64,000 nt of DNA, taken from NCBI GenBank assembly GCA_030142905.1, contig JASJOG010000104.1, positions 397,001 through 461,000 of the forward strand. The letters run 5' to 3'. The position numbers and the translations under genes were made by a program. Shown in pieces: positions 32,501 to 38,000 of the stretch (its first letter is position 1; the number at the start of each line of letters is the position of its first letter). The notes beneath the pieces are model-generated. The model worked only from the letters and a program-made list of their open reading frames with translations. It was not told the DNA's origin and ran no database searches. Origin of the DNA: Heliopora coerulea. Lineage: Eukaryota > Cnidaria > Anthozoa > Scleralcyonacea > Helioporidae.

Positions 32501-32591
32501 TCGCTCTTATTACCATTGCATCAGAACCATGAGCTTCTAAGGACGTCGGGAAGCGAATGTCTCGTACATTTATTTTGGTAATCGTACCCAT
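9043..32591 (-). CDS. ENOSF1: Enolase-superfamily dehydratase, ENOSF1 type (13 exons, 445 aa)
   Basis: Coding exons in transcript order: 32514-32591, 31596-31704, 31059-31174, 30368-30454, 29861-29887, 29001-29041, 28665-28696, 27833-27950, 27069-27156, 26368-26674, 25321-25420, 24713-24794, 9043-9195. All junctions are GT-AG with compatible phases, and the sum is 1338 nt, exactly 446 codons. Human ENOSF1 is about 443 aa. Expected residues are present: Lys pair in FKMKVG (K205, K207), metal ligands Asp235 (MMDANQ), Glu261 (IEEPT) and Glu290 (ATGET), Asp313 (QIDSCRLGG) and catalytic His340 (PHSGG). By family knowledge the enzyme dehydrates L-fuconate (sugar-acid breakdown) using Mg2+. I see no clear mitochondrial presequence. 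The last intron (9196-24712) is unusually long because transposons, including a BEL/Pao element, fill it. All catalytic residues lie upstream of it; the last exon supplies the C-terminal PGYSTE segment. Confidence 0.93.
9196..9914. other. ENOSF1: Intron 12 of ENOSF1, first part; no second gene seen
   Basis: AT-rich intron sequence. A plus-strand frame at 9534-9857 shows no recognisable domain and may be the decayed upstream part of the transposase fragment that follows. Confidence 0.45.
9915..10151 (+). pseudogene. Second integrase-like transposase fragment, split by the BEL/Pao insertion
   Basis: The frame contains ERRAHKVRSRVYNNIGPNHV W-H, then LKHFGVPIFDCVHG. This is the RRAHxLRRRxYxxxGPNxxWHxDGYxKLKPFG block of the same integrase-core family as 844-2257, with the first Asp replaced. 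It breaks off at the 5-bp target site GGCGG and resumes after the 3' LTR at 16032. Only a fragment of the catalytic domain remains. Confidence 0.6.
10152..10346 (+). repeat. 5' LTR of BEL/Pao element
   Basis: Begins TGTTGTATTATATTAAGAAG and ends ATCACA; 195 bp, matching 15832-16026 with four substitutions seen by eye (at about 10202, 10305, 10324 and 10343). Confidence 0.95.
10347..10364 (+). other. Probable primer-binding site
   Basis: TGGTCCTTCGATAGTCG follows the 5' LTR directly and has the TGG start usual for a tRNA-complementary primer site. The primer tRNA was not identified. Confidence 0.5.
10386..11851 (+). pseudogene. gag: BEL/Pao gag, broken by a nonsense codon and a frameshift
   Basis: The likely start is ATG 10386, read through an in-frame TAG at 10515-10517 to a frame change near 10652, then open to the zinc knuckle region. 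The capsid-like part (about 10765-11300) has LPKLSLKRFSGKPTEWQLFW and LLxGxAxxxIAGxxLTxxNY, typical of the DUF1759 gag of Pao elements. A CCHC-like module, CFGCLRSGHIASNC, sits at about 11518-11559 and an upstream C-x2-C-x2-HH-x4-C module at about 11423. Past about 11570 the true frame shifts into that of the protease. Confidence 0.85.
11570..12312 (+). pseudogene. pro: BEL/Pao aspartic protease region
   Basis: After KCGYRHHIALCEG, a Pao-type linker, comes a retropepsin-like domain (DUF1758). The active-site loop reads FDSCSQRSYIS at about 11797-11829 where DSGS is expected, so the catalytic glycine is replaced by cysteine. DVLIGADYYW (about 12110-12139) and the LGWVLSGP motif (about 12205) are conserved. 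TAA at 12310-12312 separates it from pol in the same frame. Confidence 0.8.
12331..15783 (+). CDS. pol: BEL/Pao pol: RT, RNase H, integrase (1150 codons open)
   Basis: Reverse transcriptase occupies about residues 60-300: KVRVVYDAS, motif A ITADIEKASLNI (Phe of the usual EKAF replaced by Ser), and YVDD at about 249-252. LGLISP (about 376) marks the Pao connection. RNase H starts near 447 (HAFADA...GACVYL) and includes YWSDSTVAL. The integrase zinc module is at about 765-805 (H-x3-H ... C-x2-C) and the catalytic core at about 830-945, with D in GVDYAGPL, D in ISDNAKTF and E in WGGFYERIV. The C-terminal DUF5641-type domain (VGDVVVVEE...RRPLKKLYPVE) completes it. It is in frame with the protease, separated only by the TAA at 12310. 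No ATG is expected; the listed start is the first open codon after that stop. Confidence 0.93.
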   Translation: MREQLKRFWDLETLGIRDEEKSVYDDFVEEIQFNGERYEAHLPFKKHHPVIPDNHAGSVKRLVSLLRRLQNQPTLLREYDRIIRDQLDNGIIERIPPETEVKAGNVHYLPHREVVRIDKDTTKVRVVYDASVRSEGPSLNDCLYAGPPLTPLIFDILVRFRAHQVAITADIEKASLNISVVLDHRDFLRFLWVDDPFSKTPETLPLRFTRVVFGVTSSPFILNATLRYHVNRYLTEDPEFVQELLRSLYVDDFASGSENVATAVELFRKIKHRLASGGFNMRKWLSNSKDLMKQLLTDPELVESPQTQLPTVEEDQGYSQTTLDYKLDSCPRKLGQAWDIDNDKIGIKLYKPIAEVDQNVTTKRMVLSSAAKFYDPLGLISPVILQLKLLFQELCNNKIAWDNELNESLCARWKSILSSLREAGVIWIDRCYFHPSPKQRIKSIQLHAFADAWETSYGACVYLRHEYDNSVQCNLIASNTRVAPKSKQTIPRLELLSCLVASRLTENLKKALEEIIKIDAGMYWSDSTVALYWIKNVNKEYKQFVENRVQEIRKLAASEHWNHCPTHENAADIASRGTTATQIVTDEKWWHGPSFLKKPPNEWPSPTFFKLPKEIDQELKTERKVKVTTTLVKAEANTESSIKIEENIEPSRYSDVLTLFRVTAYVIRFIENLKHRRRKLNPSNGELNIEEINNAEKIWLRSTQVSISKLEKYDKLKNSLQLFEDNDRLLRCRGRLDHAPLPNESKFPVLLPSDHHLTKLIILRCHHEVLHNGVGETLTQLRTRYWVVKGRQVVKRILSTCTLCNRVEGPPYGTPSAPLLPNFRLSNDFAFTRIGVDYAGPLYVKDIYNGKEMHKSFIALYTCASSRAVHLDLVPDASSMAFVRSLKRFISRRGTPSLVISDNAKTFKGAELKNFITSRGIKWRYIVERSPWWGGFYERIVRSVKRCLKKVLANARLTYEELLTVLIQIEGVLNSRPLTYVYQDGETPLTPSQLVLGRRLLSRPSSGLAEETSTANSNDQEQVIIKREKYLRTVLLHFWKRWQSDYLTQLREYHRPSNKNGPTVNVGDVVVVEEDKVNRLNWILAKVERLLTGNDGKVRAAEIRYHNKAGNLAVTRRPLKKLYPVELKSNQPNQSDFPIKFVEHAKVENF
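15820..15831 (+). other. Polypurine tract
   Basis: AAGGGGGGAGTG ends at the 3' LTR, the usual place and composition of the plus-strand priming site. Confidence 0.8.
15832..16026 (+). repeat. 3' LTR of BEL/Pao element
   Basis: 195 bp ending ATTACA, about 98% identical to the 5' LTR; followed by the GGCGG duplication. Confidence 0.95.
16032..16110 (+). pseudogene. Downstream remnant of the split integrase-like transposase
   Basis: Joins in sense to 9915-10151 once the LTR element and one GGCGG are removed. Sequence similarity to the family is lost within about 30 codons. Confidence 0.4.
16111..16377. other. ENOSF1: Intron 12 of ENOSF1, unassigned
   Basis: No gene or clear repeat structure seen. 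Confidence 0.4.
16378..16725 (+). mobile_element. 5'-truncated LINE 3' end (CR1/L2-like) with (ATT)n tail
   Basis: The first part translates to APRLWNGLPLELREE...FKRKLKTYLFKKAY and a stop, the C-terminal end typical of CR1/L2-clade RT proteins. An AT-rich 3' UTR follows, ending GCGCTATATAAATAAATA with ATT repeats at about 16708-16725. Everything upstream of the last roughly 40 codons is missing. Confidence 0.8.
16726..17275. other. ENOSF1: Intron 12 of ENOSF1, no feature seen
   Basis: Plain AT-rich sequence; a 66-codon plus frame at 17098 has no support. Confidence 0.4.
17276..17758. mobile_element. hAT-type MITE, CAGGGTTCAAAATAACG family
   Basis: Starts CAGGGTTCAAAATAACG and ends with the complement of CAGGGCTCAAAATAACGGCC. 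The interior repeats (G)GTCATTTTAACCATTT twice near the right end. Flanking octamers no longer match well, so the insertion is old. No coding capacity. Confidence 0.6.
17759..18228. other. ENOSF1: Intron 12 of ENOSF1, no feature seen
   Basis: Frames on both strands at 17794-18270 lack domains. Confidence 0.35.
18229..18672 (-). repeat. Direct repeat pair carrying tRNA-derived SINEs
   Basis: Two units, 18229-18414 and 18487-18672, are almost identical over about 185 bp (the one difference noted is TTTCTCAG versus TTCTCTCAG). Each holds a minus-strand tRNA-like region (18270-18342 and 18528-18600) followed by the hairpin CTCAGAAAGTTTTTCTGAG. Confidence 0.85.
18443..18851. repeat. Perfect palindrome, 172-bp arms, 65-bp spacer
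   Basis: The left arm 18443-18614 and the right arm 18680-18851 are exact reverse complements as far as I can read. Both contain a whole SINE. The arms are more similar to each other than SINE copies elsewhere in the window, which means a recent inverted duplication, gene conversion between arms, or an assembly artefact. Confidence 0.85.
18694..18766 (+). repeat. tRNA-derived SINE head, plus-strand copy
   Basis: GTCTTTG pairs with CAGGGAC as a 7-bp acceptor stem, TAGCTCAATGGTTAGAGC forms the D arm, and ACGGGTTCGATTCCCGT the T arm. The anticodon stem has a C-C mismatch and the loop has C instead of U before the anticodon, so a working tRNA is unlikely. The body continues with CTCAGAAAGTTTTTCTGAG, shared by copies at 24500, 55180, 55800 and 61240. 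Confidence 0.75.
18897..19454. mobile_element. Non-autonomous hAT element, 558 bp, TSD TTGGTGGG
   Basis: Ends CAGGGGCGAAACTAGCC and, at the right, the complement of CAGGGGCGAAACTCAAG. The octamer TTGGTGGG stands at 18889-18896 and 19455-19462. GCCCTGC recurs several times inside. No open frame of note. Confidence 0.85.
19463..21228. other. ENOSF1: Intron 12 of ENOSF1 with a TTAA-type MITE
   Basis: A member of the TTAA family (ATGCCCAGTGTTG...GGGTTAA) is at about 20783-20904. A further TTAA-type repeat with the GGCTAAC motif spans about 21000-21228 and continues after the hAT insertion at 22326. No gene seen. Confidence 0.5.
21229..22325 (-). mobile_element. Internally deleted hAT transposon, 1.1 kb, TSD AGTGTTAT
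   Basis: Ends TAGGCTGAGGCGGTT on both sides in inverted orientation, flanked by AGTGTTAT at 21221-21228 and 22326-22333. Subterminal regions are rich in AACCGA/CGGTTATTT motifs. It encodes only the two ends of a transposase (see the pseudogene inside), so it depends on another copy. Confidence 0.9.
21436..21872 (-). pseudogene. hAT transposase remnant: BED finger joined to dimerisation domain
   Basis: From 21872 leftward, one frame encodes a BED zinc finger (VWKFFKNMEEAKDSAVCQVC ... NTSNLLRHLQKRH, C-x2-C...H-x4-H). The next frame, to 21436, encodes the hAT C-terminal domain (DPLKWWKRNEPDFPLLSQLA ... SSPSERLFSKAG). The whole catalytic middle is missing and the two parts are out of frame. ZBED-like elements are the closest relatives. 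Confidence 0.85.
22568..24238. repeat. Composite repeat block, copy 2
   Basis: Second copy of 1-151 plus 3724-5180, without the insertions at 152-3336 and 3350-3715. Includes the 1.3 kb TIR element at 22727-24104 (left flank GTCGTGAC, right flank GCCGTGAC) and its nested MITE at 23604-23961. Lies within ENOSF1 intron 12. Confidence 0.85.
22727..24104. mobile_element. Non-autonomous TIR element, copy 2
   Basis: Same ends, same imperfect 8-bp flanks and same nested MITE as 3724-5050, so both copies descend from one insertion by duplication of the surrounding DNA. A 66-codon minus frame at 23052-23252 matches that at 4051-4251 with about five changes; the second internal unit is open only in part. 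Confidence 0.8.
24363..24600. repeat. Two tRNA-related SINE fragments
   Basis: Plus strand 24366-24440: ACCAGTAGCTTAGTTGGCAG ... GGGTTTGAGTCCCC has A-box and B-box-like sequence of a different tRNA ancestry. Minus strand about 24498-24570 is another copy of the TAGCTCAATG...GGGTTCAATCCCCGT family, with an extra mutation in the D arm. Confidence 0.65.
24713..24794 (-). CDS. ENOSF1: ENOSF1 exon 12 (aa 368-395)
   Basis: Acceptor CTTTCCAG, donor GTAAGT. Encodes ATEYSGHLHEHFVNPAVVKN GAYVVPV; the HLHEHF core is invariant in the family. It ends in phase 0, matching the distant last exon. Confidence 0.9.
25321..25420 (-). CDS. ENOSF1: ENOSF1 exon 11 (aa 335-368), catalytic His
   Basis: Acceptor TTGTTTTAG, donor GTACGT. 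Encodes IPVWPHSGGLGLCEMVQHLS, with the catalytic His of PHSGG, and IFDYICVSPTLENK. Confidence 0.93.
25421..26367. other. ENOSF1: ENOSF1 intron 10 with an AGGGCTGGC-rich repeat
   Basis: About 25780-26145 repeats AAGGCTGGCC/AGGGCTGG in both orientations (for example 25821, 25906, 25985, 26002, 26112). It looks like a degenerate inverted-repeat element, but clear ends were not found. No second gene. Confidence 0.4.
26368..26674 (-). CDS. ENOSF1: ENOSF1 exon 10 (aa 233-335), metal-binding core
   Basis: Largest exon. Carries all three Mg2+ ligands, in MMDANQ, FIEEPTHPDDILGHAKIADA and VATGET, and the partner Asp of QIDSCRLGG. Its acceptor lies only about 20 bp from a minisatellite (from 26694), an unusual neighbour for a splice site. 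Confidence 0.94.
26694..27010. repeat. Minisatellite: (ATGAATCA)n then 24-bp units
   Basis: The first part alternates ATGA and ATCA tetramers; from about 26765 a 24-bp unit, CAGTCAATCTATCAATGAAT CAAT, repeats about ten times with few changes. It sits about 20 bp from the acceptor of ENOSF1 exon 10. The open plus frame across it is a by-product of the period being a multiple of three. Confidence 0.95.
27069..27156 (-). CDS. ENOSF1: ENOSF1 exon 9 (aa 203-232), catalytic KxK
   Basis: Acceptor ATTTCAG, donor GTAATG. Encodes RFKMKVGADIEKDIKRA; the KMK pair supplies the general base lysine of the mandelate-racemase subgroup. Confidence 0.92.
27282..27375. mobile_element. TTAA-bounded repeat, TTACTCTGGCTAA family
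   Basis: TTAAGGGGTAGGGC ... CCTTTAATGGGTTAA, with the shared core TTACTCTGGCTAATG (minus) and TGACAAGTAAAATCATC. Ends are the target TTAA. At least six relatives occur in the window. Confidence 0.65.
27833..27950 (-). CDS. ENOSF1: ENOSF1 exon 8 (aa 164-203)
   Basis: Acceptor CACTTTAG, donor GTAATC. Encodes EQYVMEHGYPAYITSVGWLG and DLDKIQELCKKALDDGWK, entering the barrel domain. Confidence 0.92.
28665..28696 (-). CDS. ENOSF1: ENOSF1 micro-exon 7 (aa 153-164, 32 bp)
   Basis: Encodes DDAVTKEEAL between split codons; acceptor ATTTAG, donor GTAAGG. Phases 2 in and 1 out match the exons on either side. Confidence 0.87.
29001..29041 (-). CDS. ENOSF1: ENOSF1 micro-exon 6 (aa 140-153, 41 bp)
   Basis: Encodes PPDKLLSTIDFHY plus two bases of the next codon; acceptor CCAATAG, donor GTAAGT. 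Corresponds to MDPRMLVSCIDFRYI in the vertebrate protein. Confidence 0.87.
29459..29515. repeat. (ATAC)n microsatellite
   Basis: About twelve CATA units within ENOSF1 intron 5. Confidence 0.9.
29861..29887 (-). CDS. ENOSF1: ENOSF1 micro-exon 5 (aa 131-139, 27 bp)
   Basis: Only nine codons, PLWKLLVDM, bounded by TTTAATGTAG and GTATGC. The residues match the family (PVWKLLVDM), both phases are 0, and without it the neighbouring exons leave a nine-residue gap. Confidence 0.88.
30184..30257. mobile_element. TTAA-type repeat, shortened copy
   Basis: GATGAGTAAAATTGTCTGGC ... CCCTTTAATGGGTTAA; left end not preserved. Within ENOSF1 intron 4. Confidence 0.55.
30368..30454 (-). CDS. ENOSF1: ENOSF1 exon 4 (aa 102-130)
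   Basis: Acceptor CTCTCTCAG, donor GTAAAT, phase 0 on both sides. Encodes IGPEKGALHLAVAGIVNAIW then DLWARIEGK, the conserved GPEKG...NAxWDLWA block. Confidence 0.93.
31059..31174 (-). CDS. ENOSF1: ENOSF1 exon 3 (aa 63-101)
   Basis: Acceptor ATTTCCAG, donor GTAAGA. Encodes VTQAVQTLSHLIIGVSIDEI through NETQIRW; part of the N-terminal capping domain. Confidence 0.9.
31596..31704 (-). CDS. ENOSF1: ENOSF1 exon 2 (aa 27-63)
   Basis: Acceptor TTTCACAG. Contains HKDPDYSAAYVVIET, nearly identical to the vertebrate protein, and FTFGRGTEI. Ends in phase 1 at a GTAGGT donor. Confidence 0.92.
32514..32591 (-). CDS. ENOSF1: ENOSF1 exon 1 (aa 1-26)
   Basis: Starts MGTITKINVRDIRFPTSLEA and ends at codon 26 in phase 0 before a GTAATA donor. 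VRDxRFPTS is the family's N-terminal signature, so this ATG is the likely start. Confidence 0.9.
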
Positions 32592-32789
32592 GGCATTACA
32601 AAACTACGATACTTTCCAGGAGTGCAACCTCTTCTTTTCTAAGAAAGGACAACATAAAACGAGTGCGACGATACAGAACACCGAGGAATATATGATCACT
32701 GAATTTTGATTGGTCCAGAGTCTTACCACATGATCTTTTCTTTTCCCGCCTTTTTCTTTTGTTTGGGCTTTTGGCAGAGTGAGTTCTTC

Positions 32790-33010
32790 CAAAATGGCCG
32801 CTGCGGGTTCAAGATGAAAAGATTACAGGCGAATGAGTATTGCAATATTTAGAGGCAATACTCATCGCAAAAGACGAGAGGGAAATTTCTCCAAACGTGG
32901 GAAAAATTGTTTTTGTGTCTGTAATTTCTTTGTTTGGGATTGGGTTTGACATCAAATGATCTGAAATCGGTCGAAGTGGAGACAGTGAAGATGAACGAAG
33001 ACTTAAAGGT
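32790..33010 (+). promoter_or_regulatory. Shared upstream region of ENOSF1 and a possible divergent first exon
   Basis: The sequence upstream of the ENOSF1 start is the least AT-rich part nearby and contains AAAATGGCCGCTGCGGG (32790), a YY1-like core ATGGC in Kozak-like context. On the plus strand ATGAACGAAGACTTAAAG (32989-33006) runs into the donor GTGGGT, which could be a six-codon first exon of a divergent gene. No second exon was found, so this is weak. Confidence 0.25.
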
Positions 33011-34936
33011 GGGTCACTTAGTTGCAATTATACACTCGGTATGTTTACGTCGTTTAAAAGCGACAAGATTTTCACACGGTTACCAAATAACAAATGTTTA
33101 AAGGAACGTTAACTTGTCCCTTTTTGAATAAAGAAACTAGAAAAACTAGACGTTAGTTTTTTTTTCAAAATGTTAGCTGACCGGCATTCCATGTTATACC
33201 TTCAGTTGACTATCGCGACGTAGAAAAGACAAAAGATAGAATTACAAAATAGCTATGGACTTAGCAGGAAAATGTTCCCTTGTTCACTAATTTGGGAGGC
33301 AGTTCAAAAACTTCAGACACTTGTCCGATAAGCGAACAACCAATAAACTGGATACTTACTACATCCAATATTTTCATCCGTTAAGTTTTGACTAAAAATT
33401 CTATCAGGCATTCCCTCCGGTATCCATTAGATGAAAATATTGATGTCAACCCTTCCACATCATTTTCAGAGTTTTCGGTCAAACACAACTCGAAAAAACC
33501 AGCATCCTCTTTATTATAATTATCGTTGTCATGATTACAAGTATTTTAATAAAGAGTTCATGAAAAATTTTTATGACTACATTAACAAGTCGAAATGGGG
33601 ATAATTAATTAAGACGAAATTAATAAAACATGAAAATATTATAATTATCAATATTCATTATAACTATTAAAATGGATCTAATAAGAGTTCCAAGTACTAA
33701 AAAAATAAAAGCGTAAAAGCTTAAAGAAAATTTTAAAAAATTCAAATTACCATCATTATTACTATCATAATTATGATTATGATTAAAGGCTATCACATAA
33801 TCAAAACATCGTGTTGTCTTCATGAACAAGAACATTAATGAAGGGTAGTTTCAAAAACGTATTTTAACTGCTGGTGAAGAGTGTTAAGAAAATCAGCCGA
33901 TGAATTAAAAGCATTATGACCATTACGTACTGAGAGTGCCAGTAGCATTACAAAAGTGCCACTACCAGGCATTTTAAAGCGATGGTACTACAAAACCTTG
34001 TCTCAAATTCATCAATGGTTCATTACAAAAATACACAGAAAATCAATAACAAGACCTTGTTTTGGAGATGTGATCCTAATCATTGTCAAACTTTCACCAC
34101 CTTCGACTTGATTTCCATTATAAATTTGGGTTTGCTTGAGATGCTGTGACATACTGTACTGGGCCGTCACCTCGTTTTTCAACAAACCTCTCAGTGTTTT
34201 GATATAAGATCAAACATTAGCCAGAGATTGGCCAGGCGGGAAGCGTAGTCTTGTAAGAAATATTAAAGCCCAGCATAAAATGCGCAGTAAAGGCACGATA
34301 AGATTTATTCTGACGTTTCGTTGTATACATCACAACATCTTCAGAGATCTAGTAATAAAGATTATTGCCAAGCAAATAATTTTGAAGAAGCCCATATCTC
34401 AAATAAACATATCAGGATACTTCGAAAGATATTTTAATAAGGAACTAACGTTTGTCATTTTACAAGCAACATCATCAGAGTGTCTATTTACATGAAAATT
34501 TTCGGCTTGAATAACCTACACGATTACAAAAATAGAGGTGAGAAAAGGAGAGAATGATAAATGAGGTGTCATAACAGGGATTAAGGTGGAGGAGAAAAGA
34601 AAAAAAAAACAATTAAAATAACATGAGAGGAAATGACCTTATATTTACGTTGAGAGAGGGAGTTATTTTTGCGATCAATAAACTTTCTCGAATGAGAGTA
34701 TCTAATTCTGAACAGCCACTAGCTAAAACTGAAAAATCATCGAAAGACATCGGGAGAGATATATTAAAAATAATAGTTACAAATGAGAAAAGAAGAAGCA
34801 TGCAGGTGATGAGAATAAGAGTGAAAGGAAAGTAAAACCATGAAACAAGAAAAACAGAATAAATAAAATAATTTCAGAGCAAAAGGTTAGTTGAGGTTAA
34901 ATAAGATCACACACTCCTCGTGCATGAGTGTTTGAT
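33011..34936. other. Intergenic between ENOSF1 and the first ABHD6-like gene
   Basis: AT-rich. At about 34290-34345 the minus strand has CTGAAGATGTTGTGATGTAT followed by ACAACGAAAC, another CUGANGA-stem-GAAAC motif. Plus frames at 34280 and 34623 look like retroelement debris without clear domains. Confidence 0.4.
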
Positions 34937-35098
34937 CTATGTCTGTGAAGTGTTTATTCTCCCCAGGAATTCTACCAAGATCTTCAATAATTTTCTCGGT
35001 TGGTCAATGGTGACTGCATGGCCACATTCTTCCAGAATATGAACTTCGGCGTCCTTTACTCGGTTTTTGATAACTTCACTGCCAGACACGTGAAGAAT
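34937..35098 (-). CDS. ABHD6: ABHD6-like A, exon 5 (catalytic His) and stop
   Basis: Acceptor CCCCCTAG; encodes ILHVSGSEVI ... ILEECGHAVTIDQPRKLLKI ... and stops with TAG at 34937-34939. Confidence 0.92.
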   Translation of the reverse strand: MLHVSGSEVIKNRVKDAEVHILEECGHAVTIDQPRKLLKILVEFLGRINTSQT

Positions 35099-38000
35099 CT
35101 AGGGGGGAAAAAAGTTTCTTTTACGTAACTTCAGGTCGGAATGAATATAGGTGGTTACAAACAGGCAGAGAAACGTAAGACTACAGTGAAACAGCCGGTA
35201 AAATAATCCTGAAGAAAATATCAAGTGTTACGAATAAGATCGTTCAGCGTTAGCCAGAGTGATATTACCGTATTTGTTCGATTAAGCGCCCCCCTCGAAT
35301 AAGCGCCGCATTTCGAGCAAAAAAAAAAAAAAAAAAAAGTTAATAAGCGCCGCCCTCGAATAAGACCGTGATGTTGCATTCGTTTGGCCAGAGCTTTACG
35401 GTTGAGGTTAAGTCACCATAGATTCGAGTCATTTACGAGCCGTGTCGAGTGCGAGTCGTTACAATACTACATTGATAAGCAAGAAAACAAAAACCAGGGC
35501 TAATATACGCTGCAAACACTCTTATAAATGATCCATAGCCAAGTTGCTCGCGACGAAATTGAACCTCGGATAATTTATGTCGCGAAAATACTCGTATTAG
35601 TGTACTCTTTACGGTCTATTTCAGCAAAGGCTTAATATTCGCCCACGAAAAAATGGCGCTCTCACGTCCGTCATTTTTCGTGTTCATGGTTTATCAATAA
35701 AATATCCTTCAGTCGTTAACTTCGATGCTGGTTATCATTTGCCACGCTATATTTCACAAAGTAAAAGTTTGCGAACTTTGAAACGTTAACAAAGAACGTT
35801 GTAAAATGGTGAAATCAGAATCAACTCATAACGGACCATGACATGCACGATGGACAACTACACACCGAAAACGTACCTTATCGTGTTTTCCCCAAACACA
35901 AAGCAATGGCACATGGATTTTTTCAAGAACTTCATTCAACGTTAAAGGTTGCTCAGTAGCAAGAATATCTTTCAACACTAAAGATATCAAAGAGATTTAC
36001 ATTGAATTGGATAACCAGTCTCTTTAACAGTTCAGTCGCTATCGTAAGGATGTATCAGCCGAATAAACAATTTAGGCTTCCTAAAACCTGCTTCTGATCT
36101 TAATCTTTTACTCCTTATCATTTTGATCCTTTCCCTGCTAATTTTAATCCTTTTCCTCCTCATTTATTGTCATTCCTCGTTCATTTCCTTTTATTTCAAC
36201 TCTTTCATTCGTTATCGTTTAGTCCTTTCACTCCTCATCATAACCCCTCACCTCTCATTGTAAACCTCTTATTTTTATCTAAACGTTCAGATTCTCAAGG
36301 GCGGATCTAGGAATCTTGGAAAGGAGGGGCCAGAAGGGCTGTCCAGTAAAAGGTATTAATATAGAGAAAAAACATTTTCTGGAGCACTTTGTTGTTCGTT
36401 TTAGTTAAGTGAATTTCAAATGTAAACGCTGATATCAACCGTAAGAGCTGCAGCCGTTTGTACAGTGCAAAATTATCGCGATCTCCATCAGCGCCCATCG
36501 CTGTCGATGTCAGTCGATTCGATGCTGTTCCTCAGGTGGATTGCGAACGCCATCGAAATTCATCGTGTAAACAGTTACGGGGATGAAACCATAAAACGCG
36601 GTCATCCAAGTTATTTTATCGCAACGTTGATGAAGTGCTGTTCCATGACGTTGATAAATTTCTCTGCAGAAAATGAGTTTCCAGCGTACACTATTAAAAC
36701 TATAACGATATTTTGGATAATAAAAATGGCACTTTTGCTGTCAAGAATCGAGTTAAGTGTCCGCTTAACAGATGAGTTCCCAGACAAAATAGATGGCCTC
36801 GACTCCGTCGGGCCCATTCTTTCAAAGTACATCTTCTTGCTCAATCTTCAGCTGCCTTTAACAAATTTCTCACCTTTCTTGTACGTGATCCTTCTTTCTT
36901 CTCTCAATTCTACGAAACCACGACGTATATGGTACGGCAATGACAGATCACGATATATGACCAATTTAAGCATTTCTTGCATTTCATCTGCAGTTCGTGG
37001 TAACAGCGCATTAGTTTCGAGGTCTTCCACTGTTTTTACGAGATATCGAGTGCGTTCAGGTGCATCAACACCAGCTGGGGAAATTAAGACAGCCGACGAC
37101 AGAATCTCACCATATCTTGCTGCATAAACACCAACAACGTGTCCACCCATTGAATAACCAAGCATGTTCAACCTCCTTTTCCCAAAACCAAAAGCCTTGA
37201 CGAACTAGTTGATATAGAACAAAAAATGGTTATTAAAATACCTCACAAAATATAAAGTTTAGAAAAAATACATCAAGTAGGAAATTTCTGGTGTTAAAGA
37301 TATCGATGCGGAGTAACTTGTCTCTTTCCGGGAAGGATCATTCTTCTATTATATTAACGTAGATAGTTTAAACGTTGGTAACTGCCCTGACTAATCCCAA
37401 AGTATTCTAACTTTTCGATCAAAGGCCCTTCGTCGGAGAAAGAACTGGTTAAAAAACTTTGGCTAACGTCCGACCATTGTAGTCAGGGGCGGATTTAGGC
37501 GGGGGTGCATCAGACTCCCGTCTCCCCCCTTTTTGATTAGTTGTCATGTGATTTTTTGCTCGGTTAAAAAACACAAATATTAAATATGCCGACCACCACG
37601 AAGAATGATGCTTATTTTCTGACAATCGGGACAAACAACAAAGAAATTAAAGGATGAGTAAAAGAAATTCGAATAGAAAAAGCATCAGAAACTACAGTAG
37701 CATAAATATTCTTCCACGACAACGCAACATATTGGCATAAATTTGTAAAAAAAATTTGCACCCTTCCTTTTTCAAAATTCTGGGTCTGCCCCTGGCACTA
37801 GTGAAGGAAAGACATCGTGCCTGGGAAAGAATTAAGATTGTTTTGTAAAGTTGGTTGCAAAATAGAAAATATATTTATTATATGGCTGAGTTCGCTAGCC
37901 GGTCTGTACGCAAAATGACGCACGCTGATTGGCTGCCTAGTCGTGCAATAAGTTTTTTGTACAGACCGGTTGGTTTTGGCGGGAAAATTTCCGAGTTGAT

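Noticed and set aside
36465..37127. 220-codon plus-strand open frame
   Set aside because: It is exactly antisense to ABHD6-like A exon 3 and has no domain; the minus strand carries the conserved lipase sequence.
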